Of a stretch of DNA of 64,000 nucleotides, positions 40,580-48,785 are shown piece after piece; position 1 is the first letter of the stretch, and the number at the start of each line of letters is the position of its first letter. The translations under genes were made by a program, and so were the position numbers. This stretch comes from Collinsella sp. AF02-46-1. GTDB taxonomy: Bacteria > Actinomycetota > Coriobacteriia > Coriobacteriales > Coriobacteriaceae. The notes below the pieces were generated by a model. That model was not told where the DNA came from. It did no database searches and was given only the letters and a program-made list of their open reading frames with translations. The stretch spans positions 62,001 through 126,000 of the forward strand of contig NZ_QSBV01000001.1 in assembly GCF_003465825.1 (NCBI RefSeq). The letters are read 5' to 3'.

Positions 40580-41000
40580 GCGAAACCTCCTCGTTTTTAC
40601 GATCAAGCCACGTCTGCAAAAACAGGCTGGCGGCAATCATGTCAATCTTGCCCCTCATCTGCTTTTCGTTGAGGCCCTGCTCGCGCAGGATACGCTTGGC
40701 CTCTTGCGAGGACAGGCGCTCGTCCTCAAACTCCAACGGAAGATCGAGCTCGTCGGCAATCTTTTGCGCAACAGCGGCAACACGCTCGGCCTGGGGACCG
40801 GGCTCACCGGCCATGGTCAGGGGACGCCCACTTACCAGGATATCGGGCTCATAGTCCTCGACCAGGTAGCGGAACGTCTTGGCCATACCGGTGACCTCTG
40901 CAGCCGGGAGCACCTTGACAGGCATCGCCATCTTGCCATCACGGCTCGAGACGGCGATGCCGATCCTGGTCTCCCCTATGTCCAGCGCAAGCGCGACCAC
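40572..41000 (-). CDS. ruvX: Holliday junction resolvase-like protein RuvX (YqgF)
   Basis: 142 residues. VALALDIGETRIGIAVSSRD is the RNase H-like strand with the first acidic residue, then YEPDILVSGRPLTMAGEPGP and LEFEDERLSSQEAKRILREQ with further acidic residues. YqgF is linked to pre-16S rRNA processing and to Holliday junctions. It starts with GTG at 41000, 17 bases after alaS, which is the common alaS-ruvX arrangement. Confidence 0.92.
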   Translation of the reverse strand: MVALALDIGETRIGIAVSSRDGKMAMPVKVLPAAEVTGMAKTFRYLVEDYEPDILVSGRPLTMAGEPGPQAERVAAVAQKIADELDLPLEFEDERLSSQEAKRILREQGLNEKQMRGKIDMIAASLFLQTWLDRKNEEVSHA

Positions 41001-41017
41001 AGCGACTACCTAGATTC

Positions 41018-43675
41018 TTAGGCGCCGAGCGCGGTCTTAGCGGCCGCAAGGGCATCGGCGATGCCGGCGGCATTCTTGCCACCGGCCTGGGCCATGTTGG
41101 GACGGCCGCCACCGCGACCGTCGACCAGGCCCGCGATCTGCTTGATCACGTTACCGGCGTGGAAACCGGCCTTGACGGCGTCATCGGAGCCGGCGGCGAG
41201 CAGGGCCGGGGTGCCCTTCTCGGTCACGCTGGCGACGACGCAGGCGACAGGACCGGCGACCTTCTGGTGCACGGTATCCCAGACGTTGCGCAGGTCGGCA
41301 GCCTCAAGGCCCTGGAGCTCAGCGACGACGAGCTTGTAGCCGTCGAGCTCGACGGCGCCCTCGATGGCGCTGGAGATAGCGTCGGAGGAGCCACCGGTCA
41401 GCGCCTTCTTGAGCTTGTTGGAAGTCTCGCGCAGCTCGGCCTGCAGGTTCTCCACGCGGGCGGGAACCTCATCCACGCGGCACTTGAGCGCAGCAGCGGC
41501 GGCGTCGACGAGCGCCAGACGGTCGGCCATGTAGTCGAGAGCACCCTTAGAGGTCACGGCCTCAATACGGCGGACGTTGGAGCCCGTAGAGGACTCGGAA
41601 ATGATCTTGAACAGGCCGATCTCGGCGGTGTTGGCAGCGTGCGTGCCACCGCAGAGTTCGCGGGAGAACGGCTGGTCCTCGGCGCCCACGGAGACAACGC
41701 GGACGACGTCGCCATACTTCTCACCAAACAGGGCGACAGCACCGGCGGACTTGGCCTCGTCAATGCCCATGACGCGGGTCAAGACCGGCTTGGAGGCGAA
41801 GATCTGCTGGTTGACCAGGTCCTCGACAGCCTTGAGCTGCTCGGAGGACAGGGCCTCGAAGTGCGTGAAGTCAAAGCGCAGGTGCTCAGGCGTCACCAGC
41901 GAGCCGGCCTGGGAGACATGCTCGCCCAGGACCTGCTTAAGCGCGGCGTCGAGCAGGTGCGTGGCGGTGTGGTTGCGGCGCAGGAAGCCACGGCGCTCGG
42001 CGTCAAGCGTGGCGGTCACAGCGGCACCGACAGTCAGCGTGCCATCGACAACGTGCGCGACGTGGGCATACAGACCGTTGTGGTTCTTGGTGTCGGCAAC
42101 GGTCAGAACAACCCCCTCGGCGGAAAGCTTGCCGGCATCGCCCTGCTGGCCACCCATCTCGGCATAGAACGGGGTGCGGTCGAGAACGACCTCGACGTCC
42201 TCGCCGGCGGCAGCGGACTCGACGGACTCGCCGTTGCGCACGATGGCAACAACCTTGGCGCCTACGATCACATCGTTGTCATAGCCGTCGAACTCAGTCG
42301 CGGCGACCTTGTCGGAAAGTTCGACCCACACGTCGTTGAAGCTGCCCCAGGCGTCGCCCTTGGCATTGGCGCGGGCGCGGGCCTTCTGGTCCTCCATGCA
42401 GGCGGTGAAGCCGTCCATGTCGACGTCGTGGCCAGCGGTGCCGGCGATCTCGACGGTCAGGTCGATGGGGAAACCAAAGGTGTCGTGCAGCTTAAAGGCA
42501 ACATCGCCCGGAAGCACAGCGCCCTCGGCAAGCGCTGCCAGGGCCTCATCCAGGTAGACGCGACCGTTGTCGAGCGTCGTGGAGAAGCGCTCCTCCTCGG
42601 AGGCGACGATACCCTTGACGAGCGCGACGTTCTTGAGCAGCTCGGGATAGGCCTCGCCCATCTGAGCGTTGACCTCGTCGATAAACTTGGTCAGGAAGGC
42701 GCCCTCGATACCCAGCAGGCGACCGTGGAACACGGCACGGCGAAGCAGGCGTCGAAGGACGTACTCGCGACCCTCGTTACCGGGCAGGATGCCGTCCGAG
42801 ATCATAAAGTCGACGGCACGAGAGTGATCCGCGATGATACGCAGCGAGCGGCTGGCACCGGAGTAATCGTCGGCGTCATAGGTCTTGCCGCTGATCTCCT
42901 CGCCCAGCTTGATGAGGTGCTGCATCAGATCGCCGTCGTAATTGGCGGTCTTGTGCTGCATGATGGCGGCCATGCGCTCTAGGCCCATGCCCGTATCGAG
43001 GTTGCGGTGCGGCAGCTCTGGCATGGAGCCGTCCTCCTGGCGGTCGTACTGGGTAAAGACGAGATTCCAGAACTCCAGGAAGCGGTCGCAGTCGCAGCCG
43101 GGCTTGCAGTCGGGGCTGCCGCAGCCAACCTCCTCGCCCATGTCAAAGTAAATCTCAGAGCACGGACCGCAGGGGCCGGTGGGGCCAGCGGCCCAGAAGT
43201 TGTCGTCCTCGCCCAGGCGGGAGATATGATCCTCGGCAACGCCCAGGGAGCGCCACACATCGTGGGTCTCGTCGTCCTCGGTAAAGACAGTAAAGTACAG
43301 GCGGTCGAGAGGCAGCTTGAACTCCTTGGTAATGAGCTCAAAGGCCCAAGCGCAGGCCTGCTGCTTGGAGACGCCACCAAAGGAGAAGTCGCCGAGCATC
43401 TCAAAGAAGGACAGGTGACGGCCGTCCTCGCCGATGCAATCGATGTCGTTGGTGCGGACGCACTTCTGGCAAGAGATTGCGCCGATCTCCTTCATGGTCT
43501 TCTTGCCCTGGTAATACTCCTTAAACTGGTTCATGCCGGCGTTGGCAAGCAGCAGCGAAGGATCGTCGGGGACGAGGGACGAAGAAGGATAGAGCTTAAG
43601 ACCGCGCTCCTCAAAGAAGTTGAGGAACTTAGAGCGAATCTCAGCCGTAGTCATTGACGGGTAGTCAGCACTCAT
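41018..43675 (-). CDS. alaS: Alanine--tRNA ligase
   Basis: 885 residues. The class II catalytic core begins MTTAEIRSKFLNFFEERGLK and includes the NDID and GLERMA segments (DTGMGLERMAAIMQ). The editing domain has the zinc-site HTATHLLDAAL and later CGGTHAANT, and the C-terminal DHHA1-type region ends GGGRGGRPNMAQAGG. Two starts are possible: 43675, behind GAGGAG, and 43654; the first is taken. No T-box is found in its leader, which has a simple promoter. Confidence 0.96.
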   Translation of the reverse strand: MSADYPSMTTAEIRSKFLNFFEERGLKLYPSSSLVPDDPSLLLANAGMNQFKEYYQGKKTMKEIGAISCQKCVRTNDIDCIGEDGRHLSFFEMLGDFSFGGVSKQQACAWAFELITKEFKLPLDRLYFTVFTEDDETHDVWRSLGVAEDHISRLGEDDNFWAAGPTGPCGPCSEIYFDMGEEVGCGSPDCKPGCDCDRFLEFWNLVFTQYDRQEDGSMPELPHRNLDTGMGLERMAAIMQHKTANYDGDLMQHLIKLGEEISGKTYDADDYSGASRSLRIIADHSRAVDFMISDGILPGNEGREYVLRRLLRRAVFHGRLLGIEGAFLTKFIDEVNAQMGEAYPELLKNVALVKGIVASEEERFSTTLDNGRVYLDEALAALAEGAVLPGDVAFKLHDTFGFPIDLTVEIAGTAGHDVDMDGFTACMEDQKARARANAKGDAWGSFNDVWVELSDKVAATEFDGYDNDVIVGAKVVAIVRNGESVESAAAGEDVEVVLDRTPFYAEMGGQQGDAGKLSAEGVVLTVADTKNHNGLYAHVAHVVDGTLTVGAAVTATLDAERRGFLRRNHTATHLLDAALKQVLGEHVSQAGSLVTPEHLRFDFTHFEALSSEQLKAVEDLVNQQIFASKPVLTRVMGIDEAKSAGAVALFGEKYGDVVRVVSVGAEDQPFSRELCGGTHAANTAEIGLFKIISESSTGSNVRRIEAVTSKGALDYMADRLALVDAAAAALKCRVDEVPARVENLQAELRETSNKLKKALTGGSSDAISSAIEGAVELDGYKLVVAELQGLEAADLRNVWDTVHQKVAGPVACVVASVTEKGTPALLAAGSDDAVKAGFHAGNVIKQIAGLVDGRGGGRPNMAQAGGKNAAGIADALAAAKTALGA

Positions 43676-43721
43676 AGAGGGAATCTCCTCGGTTTCACAT
43701 CGAAACAGTTCAAACGTAACG

Positions 43722-43749
43722 ATATTACCATCCCACCGCGCCTGTGCAA
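43722..43749 (-). promoter_or_regulatory. Promoter of alaS operon
   Basis: On the minus strand TTGCAC (43744-43749) and TAATAT (43722-43727) are spaced by 16 bases, followed by a leader of about 40 bases and GAGGAG before alaS. Confidence 0.65.
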
Positions 43750-43777
43750 AAAAGAGGGCCGCCAAACAGCGACCCTC
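43747..43777 (-). terminator. Terminator upstream of alaS
   Basis: On the minus strand GAGGG-tCGC-tgttt-GGCG-g-CCCTC is followed by TTTTTTGC. It insulates alaS from transcription arriving from the AI-2E exporter side; its T-run overlaps the alaS -35 element. Confidence 0.72.
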
Positions 43778-43814
43778 CAGCGAAAGTGCACGTTATTTAG
43801 TACTGTGCGATCCT

Positions 43815-43843
43815 TTGAAAAAGGGCTGCTGTAGAATTACATA
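43815..43843 (+). promoter_or_regulatory. Promoter of the small membrane protein gene
   Basis: TTGAAA (43815-43820) and TACATA (43838-43843) are separated by 17 bases. AAGGAGAG before the ATG at 43870 supplies the ribosome-binding site. Confidence 0.6.
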
Positions 43844-43869
43844 TAAGAGTCACCCGGAAGGAGAGATCG

Positions 43870-44109
43870 ATGAAAAGCAAACGTTTTTTCCTCAATGCAC
43901 TTCTGTTAGCGACACTTTTAACGCTTTTGGCTTTCACCTGCTGGTACGCAAACCAACCAGCATTTGGCTACGTGTTGTATGCAGTAATGTCCGGCGATAA
44001 GGCTTATTACACTCTACGCGCAATTGACATTCTCTTTTTCTATGTTGCCGGCCCCTTATCAATCGCTTTGCTCGCGTTTCTTGTCATTTTCAACTTCAAG
44101 AAACGTTAA
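43870..44109 (+). CDS. Small hypothetical membrane protein
   Basis: 79 residues, no family recognised. A KSKR start leads into a first membrane segment (about 8-26, LNALLLATLLTLLAFTCWYA). A loop with VMSGDKAYYTLRAID follows, then a second membrane segment (about 52-73, ILFFYVAGPLSIALLAFLVI) and a KKR end. The positive charges at both ends predict both termini inside. It has its own promoter and Shine-Dalgarno, and a lower G+C than its neighbours. It is transcribed towards the AI-2E exporter gene, ending 6 bases from it, while alaS lies behind it. Confidence 0.72.
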   Translation: MKSKRFFLNALLLATLLTLLAFTCWYANQPAFGYVLYAVMSGDKAYYTLRAIDILFFYVAGPLSIALLAFLVIFNFKKR

Positions 44110-44115
44110 TAGGAC

Positions 44116-45528
44116 CTATTTAGAATCCGAGTCGTCCATGGAGCCGTCGATGCCGGTTTTTGTATCGTCGTCCGTGTTGGAGTCATCGTCCTTGGCAAAG
44201 GGGTTCTTGAAGAAGCCCGTGGCATCGGGCTGCAGACCAGAGATCTTAATCCAGGGATTATCGAGCTCGGGCTTGGGCATGGCCTTGGCCTCGGGCGCAG
44301 TCTCGTTGCCGATGAGTTCGGACTCGTAGATGAAGGTGTCGTCGCCGAGCGCGTCGTAGGCGGCGACCGGGTTGCCATCGGCATCGCGGTACGGCGTGCC
44401 CTTAAACACGGCGCCGTCATAGGCCACAAGCTGTCGGCCGGTCTCATTCTCGAAGTAGTACACGAAGATACCCTTGAGGGCTGCACACAGCGGGATGGCA
44501 ATAATCATGCCGATGGGGCCCATGAGTGCCGAGCCAATAACGAGCGCCGTGAGGCTCATGATGGGATGCACCTGCACCGAGCTCTGCATGACCTTAGGCG
44601 AAATCACATTATCAGTGACGTTTTGCGCGACCATCGTCACGATGAGCGTCCACAACGCCAACATGGGGCTGAACATGAAACCGAGCACTGTGGCGATTGC
44701 CGCGCTCACCCAGGGGCCGACGACCGGAACCAAATGCATGATGCCGGTAAAGATAGCCATGAGCGCCGCATACGGATGGCCGATAATCATAAAACCAATA
44801 AAGGCGAGGAAACCACCGCAGATGGACGTCACGACCATACCGCGCATGTAGCCGCCGACAGAGCGAGAAAGGATGGCGACCATAAAGCGGTACGAAGTCT
44901 CCTTCTCCTGACCGATGATGGTGCAAATCTCGTGGTGCATGCGAGGATAATCGCAGGCCATCCAGTAGGCAAGCACCAGACCAAGGAAGATCACGAACAA
45001 CTGCGAGGCCGTATTGGTGATGAGCGGGAACACACCGCGGCCAAGCTCGGCAGCGATCTGAGACACATACTTCGATGCCACGGTAACCAGCGACGAAAGA
45101 TTATCGTCCAAATACTCCATGAGCGGCGTGTTGTTGAGCGTCTTGACATGCGAGACCATCTCGTTGAGGTCGCCACCCGCAACACGAAGCTGCTCGGGCA
45201 GGCGGCTCAGGACTTCCATGATCTGACCAAAAAGAATCGGCGACAAGATGCAAACAACACCGACGAGCACGGCAACAACAACAATAAGCGCTATAAGCGA
45301 ACCGATGCCGCGATTCACGCCATGATGCTCGAGCCAGTTGGTGATCGGGGACATCACAAAAGCAATGATGGAACCGACTGCCAAAAACTCGATGACCGGT
45401 GCCAGGATGCCCATAAGGTTAAAGATGACGGCAGCGATGACAATGCAGCCGACGACGCCCCAAATGCGCAGCGTCAGAATACGGGTATCGCGAAGCGTGC
45501 GGTCGATTTGTTGGGGGTGCTCACTCAT
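44116..45528 (-). CDS. AI-2E family transporter (PerM/YdiK-type)
   Basis: 470 residues. Eight or so membrane segments with the family motifs: IIAFVMSPITNWLEHHGVNR near the start, GFLAFIGFMIIGHPYAALMA and IMHLVPVVGPWVSAAIATVL near the end of the membrane part, then VTDNVISPKVMQSSVQVHPI. The last 115 residues are a hydrophilic acidic tail rich in Asp/Ser/Thr. Family members export AI-2 or exchange ions; the substrate here is not known. Its start overlaps the sigma-factor stop by 4 bases. Confidence 0.88.
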   Translation of the reverse strand: MSEHPQQIDRTLRDTRILTLRIWGVVGCIVIAAVIFNLMGILAPVIEFLAVGSIIAFVMSPITNWLEHHGVNRGIGSLIALIVVVAVLVGVVCILSPILFGQIMEVLSRLPEQLRVAGGDLNEMVSHVKTLNNTPLMEYLDDNLSSLVTVASKYVSQIAAELGRGVFPLITNTASQLFVIFLGLVLAYWMACDYPRMHHEICTIIGQEKETSYRFMVAILSRSVGGYMRGMVVTSICGGFLAFIGFMIIGHPYAALMAIFTGIMHLVPVVGPWVSAAIATVLGFMFSPMLALWTLIVTMVAQNVTDNVISPKVMQSSVQVHPIMSLTALVIGSALMGPIGMIIAIPLCAALKGIFVYYFENETGRQLVAYDGAVFKGTPYRDADGNPVAAYDALGDDTFIYESELIGNETAPEAKAMPKPELDNPWIKISGLQPDATGFFKNPFAKDDDSNTDDDTKTGIDGSMDDSDSK

Positions 45529-46316
45529 GAACGAACCATCACTCCGTCGGGGTCGATCTTATCTTGAATCTTCTTAAGCGTGCGGCGCAGCAGACGCGAA
45601 ACCTGCACCTGCGAGATGCCCAGCTTCTTGGCGATCTCGATCTGGGTCATGCCCTTCACAAAACGCAGCTCGATAACCTCGCGCTCGCGCGGCGAGAAAT
45701 CGCGGATGGCTTCCTCGATTACCAGACGGTCATCGGTAAAGTCGAGCTCGTTGTCATCGTCGGCGTAACGATCGAGAATCGAAGGCGCATCATCGGAATC
45801 GGACGCACCGGGGGCCTCGATGGGCACCGAGGTGTAGGCCGAGGACGATTCCATGGCTTCGAGCACCTCGTCGACGGTTACGCCAAGATAATCGGCGATT
45901 TCCTCAACCTTGGGCGAACGCTGAAGCTCGTTGGTGAGCTTGTCGGTGGCCTGGTTAACCTTGGCAGAGAGCTCCTGCAGACGACGCGGCACGCGCACAC
46001 TCCAGCCCTTGTCGCGGAAGTGGCGCTTAATCTCGCCCAAGATGGTGGGCGTGGCAAACGTCGTGAACTCGAGTCCGCGCTCGGGATCAAAGCGATCGAT
46101 AGCCTTGAGCAAGCCCAAGTACCCGACCTGCAAAAGGTCATCGAGCGGCTCGCCGCGGTTCTTGAATTTGTTGGCAAGAAACCTTACCAGGTTCATATGG
46201 GACATGACGAGCTGCTCGCGAGCATCCGGATCACCGGTCTCCTTATAACGACGAAACAGCTCGCGGGTTTTCTCCTTGTCCCAAGCGGTCTTGCCGCTCC
46301 GGGAGCGTTCGGTCAT
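45525..46316 (-). CDS. RNA polymerase sigma factor, SigB/SigF type
   Basis: 263 residues with regions 2, 3 and 4. Region 2 includes MSHMNLVRFLANKFKNRGEP and DLLQVGYLGLLKAIDRFDPE, then ATPTILGEIKRHFRDKGWSV. Region 3 has RRLQELSAKVNQATDKLTNE, and region 4 SPREREVIELRFVKGMTQIE with EIAKKLGISQVQVSRLLRRT as the -35 helix-turn-helix. This is the general-stress/sporulation subgroup. It follows the RsbW-like gene by one base and leads into the AI-2E exporter by overlap. No RsbV-type antagonist is seen. Confidence 0.93.
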   Translation of the reverse strand: MTERSRSGKTAWDKEKTRELFRRYKETGDPDAREQLVMSHMNLVRFLANKFKNRGEPLDDLLQVGYLGLLKAIDRFDPERGLEFTTFATPTILGEIKRHFRDKGWSVRVPRRLQELSAKVNQATDKLTNELQRSPKVEEIADYLGVTVDEVLEAMESSSAYTSVPIEAPGASDSDDAPSILDRYADDDNELDFTDDRLVIEEAIRDFSPREREVIELRFVKGMTQIEIAKKLGISQVQVSRLLRRTLKKIQDKIDPDGVMVRS

Positions 46317-46317
46317 A

Positions 46318-46695
46318 TTAGATATCCGCCTTGAGGTCGAGGGAAAGCGTTAGGGGCGCTGTAGTCTTTTCGTAGGAGTCGCACACACTCGCCAAAATGA
46401 GCTCGGCATACACGGCAGCCTGGTCATCCTCATCGACAGTCGCCTGGTCGCCAAAGGTAAAGGTCATGCCCACATGCGATTCGTCGACATCGAATTTGAT
46501 CGAGATATTGTCGGAATCAACAGCCGTGCAGCCAAAGATGAAGGCTTCTTCGGCAGCCATACGAATGTCCTCGATGCGATCGACGGACATAGAGCACAGG
46601 GCGCCGACGTTGGCGGCCGTCATGCGCACCAAGCGCGCGAGACGCGGATCACCGGCAACGCTCAGCGTAATGGGGCAGGTTGCTTCGCTACTCAT
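46318..46695 (-). CDS. RsbW-like anti-sigma factor, degenerate ATP-binding motifs
   Basis: 125 residues, with the RsbW/HATPase_c outline: SVAGDPRLARLVRMTAANVG, SVDRIEDIRMAAEEAFIFGC, and VGMTFTFGDQATVDEDDQAA. In RsbW/SpoIIAB the N-box is E-A-x-x-N-A; here the corresponding EEAFIFG has no Asn, and the G1/G2 glycine boxes are not evident. It may bind sigma without kinase activity. The start at 46695 overlaps the upstream DUF948 gene by 8 bases, and the sigma gene starts one base after its stop, so it is likely the dedicated partner. Confidence 0.72.
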   Translation of the reverse strand: MSSEATCPITLSVAGDPRLARLVRMTAANVGALCSMSVDRIEDIRMAAEEAFIFGCTAVDSDNISIKFDVDESHVGMTFTFGDQATVDEDDQAAVYAELILASVCDSYEKTTAPLTLSLDLKADI

Positions 46696-47275
46696 CGCAG
46701 GACTCCTCGGAGGTCTCGGCAGGCGTATAGGTGTAATACTGAGCAGGCTTAGCAGCGGGCTTCTGAACATCATCGTCGTCAGCAGCGGCATCGTCGTCGC
46801 CAATCAGAACGCGCTCAGTGGGCTGCTCGGCCTCGGCAGCGGCAGCGGCGAGCTTGCGATCGGCGTCGGCTGCAGGAGCCTTCACCTTATTGAAGAGCTT
46901 CTGCACGGCGCCAGCAGCAGAATCAGTCACGCTCGATACGGCATTGCTGGCCTCGGCCACGCTGCCCGTGACCTCGGAGATGTCGCGAACGACCGCCTCA
47001 ACCTCAACGAGGTTAGACGTCAGAGCATCAACGGCAGTCTTGCTCGACTTGAGGAGCGGCTCCATCTGGGCAAGTGCCGGCGTAAGCTCGTCAACGGCGC
47101 CATCAAGCTTTGCCACCACGGGCTGAGCCTCGGCAATCGTATTGTTGAGGTCGGTTACCGTCTTGTCGAGCGAATCAACGACGGTGCGGGTCTTGCGCAG
47201 CGTGAGCGCGAGCTCGACAACAGCCCACACGCCGGCAACGGCGAGCACCAGCAGGGCGATTTGAATGGGACTCAT
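46688..47275 (-). CDS. DUF948-family membrane-anchored coiled-coil protein
   Basis: 195 residues. An N-terminal membrane segment (IQIALLVLAVAGVWAVVELA) is followed by a long helical heptad region (RKTRTVVDSLDKTVTDLNNT through SDSVTDSAAG, about 28-130), typical of DUF948 proteins. The C-terminus is acidic and alanine-rich (IGDDDAAADDDDVQKPA). Related proteins in Bacillus are general-stress proteins, which fits the following RsbW-sigma genes. The start at 47275 follows GGGAGG. No enzymatic motif is present. Confidence 0.82.
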   Translation of the reverse strand: MSPIQIALLVLAVAGVWAVVELALTLRKTRTVVDSLDKTVTDLNNTIAEAQPVVAKLDGAVDELTPALAQMEPLLKSSKTAVDALTSNLVEVEAVVRDISEVTGSVAEASNAVSSVTDSAAGAVQKLFNKVKAPAADADRKLAAAAAEAEQPTERVLIGDDDAAADDDDVQKPAAKPAQYYTYTPAETSEESCDE

Positions 47276-47375
47276 ACAAGCCTCCCAAAGGAATCGAAAT
47301 ACAGACGCTGTTCATGGTACCCCAAAGGGGACCGAACATGCCAAGCGTGAGATCCTGGGACAAAATAATCAGCAG

Positions 47376-48725
47376 TTACTTCGGTGCATTCCCGCTGCGG
47401 TCGCGTTCGCTTTGCTCTACGCGCCATTCTTCCCAACCGCGGCCGGCAGGCTGCCAAAATGCACCGCGTTCTAAGCCTTCGGGCAAATAGCGCTGGTCGA
47501 CCCAGCCTTCGGGATAATCGTGCGGATACTTATACACACCGTATTCATCGCTGCCCGGGCGATGGCGATCGCGCAGGTAGCTGGGCACCTCGCGAAGACC
47601 ACTGCTGTGGATATCGGCCAGCGCCGCATCGATCGAGGCCTCGCACGCGTTGGACTTAGGCGCCAGGCACACATAGAGCGCAGCCTGAGCCAGGTTGATG
47701 CGACACTCGGGATAGCCAATGACCTCGGCAGATTTAAATGCGGCATGTGCCACCAAAAGCGCCTGCGGGTCGGCGTTGCCAACATCCTCGGAAGCCTGAA
47801 TCATAATGCGGCGAGCGATAAACTTGGGATCCTCCCCTGCATCGATCATGCGCGCGAGCCAATAGATCGTGGCATCGGGATCGCTGCCGCGCATAGATTT
47901 AATAAACGCACTGATAATGTCGTAGTGCATGTCACCGTTTTTGTCATACGAAAACCCACGACGTGGATTGGCGATCTTCACGTCATCCACGGTAATGGGA
48001 TAGCGTTCCCCCGCCGCCGGCGCTGGCGTTCCCTCAGTATCGGGACGCGTAACGGCAATCTCACTCGCAAGCTCGAGCGTCGTGAGCGCCGAGCGCGCAT
48101 CACCCGCGGCCAGCGTGCAAATGGTCTTGACTGTATCCTCATCGGCCGAGAACTTACCGTTTAAACCCTGCGGCGCCTCGAGCGCACGCTCAATGAGCAT
48201 GGCGATATCCTCGTCCTTCAGGTGCTCAAGCTCTACCACACGCCCACGCGAGAGCAATGCCGAGTTGACCTCAAAGTACGGGTTTTCCGTCGTGGCGCCA
48301 ATCATAATGACGGTGCGGTTCTCGACCGCATGCAGCAGGGCATCTTGCTGCGACTTCGAAAAGCGATGGATCTCATCGATAAACAGAATGGTGCGGCGGT
48401 CGTAGGTGTTCAGACGGGTCTTAGCCTCATCGATTACGCGGCGCAGGTCCTTCACAGTGCCCGTCACGGCGCTGACCTCGACAAACTCGCTCTTGGTATG
48501 GTTGGCGATAATGTGGGCCAGCGTCGTCTTACCCGTACCGGCCGGCCCGTACAGAATCACGCTCGAAAGCACATCGTGCTCGATCGCGGCACGCAACCAT
48601 GAACCCTTACCGACGGCCTTTTGCTGGCCCACATACTCGTCGAGCGAATTAGGGCGCATGCGCACCGCAAGCGGCGCATTCTGAAAGGAACGCTCGCGCG
48701 TCGAAGCAGAAAAAAGGTCGTCCAT
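47376..48725 (-). CDS. rarA: Replication-associated recombination protein A (RarA/MgsA)
   Basis: 449 residues from MDDLFSAS; earlier in-frame starts at 48731 and 48740 are possible. The AAA+ core has RMRPNSLDEYVGQQKAVGKG, Walker A VILYGPAGTGKTTLAHI, Walker B RRTILFIDEIHRFSKSQQDA, sensor 1 VIMIGATTENPYF and sensor 2 AGDARSALTTLE. The C-terminal tetramerisation domain includes IISAFIKSMRGSDPDATIYW then LARMIDAGED. It acts at stalled forks with RecA. It lies upstream of the sigma/DUF948 group, 100 bases away. Confidence 0.93.
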   Translation of the reverse strand: MDDLFSASTRERSFQNAPLAVRMRPNSLDEYVGQQKAVGKGSWLRAAIEHDVLSSVILYGPAGTGKTTLAHIIANHTKSEFVEVSAVTGTVKDLRRVIDEAKTRLNTYDRRTILFIDEIHRFSKSQQDALLHAVENRTVIMIGATTENPYFEVNSALLSRGRVVELEHLKDEDIAMLIERALEAPQGLNGKFSADEDTVKTICTLAAGDARSALTTLELASEIAVTRPDTEGTPAPAAGERYPITVDDVKIANPRRGFSYDKNGDMHYDIISAFIKSMRGSDPDATIYWLARMIDAGEDPKFIARRIMIQASEDVGNADPQALLVAHAAFKSAEVIGYPECRINLAQAALYVCLAPKSNACEASIDAALADIHSSGLREVPSYLRDRHRPGSDEYGVYKYPHDYPEGWVDQRYLPEGLERGAFWQPAGRGWEEWRVEQSERDRSGNAPK

Positions 48726-48785
48726 AGCCATCCCGTGCATCAATCAAAAACGTTTTCCACAAACAGTATACCGAATAAATACGAA

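Noticed and set aside
41159..42982. Plus-strand open frame of 607 codons
   Set aside because: It is antisense to alaS; same cause as the other mirror frames.
43676..43830. A T-box leader before alaS
   Set aside because: No GGGTGG core or stem-I motifs; a simple promoter and an upstream terminator explain the region.
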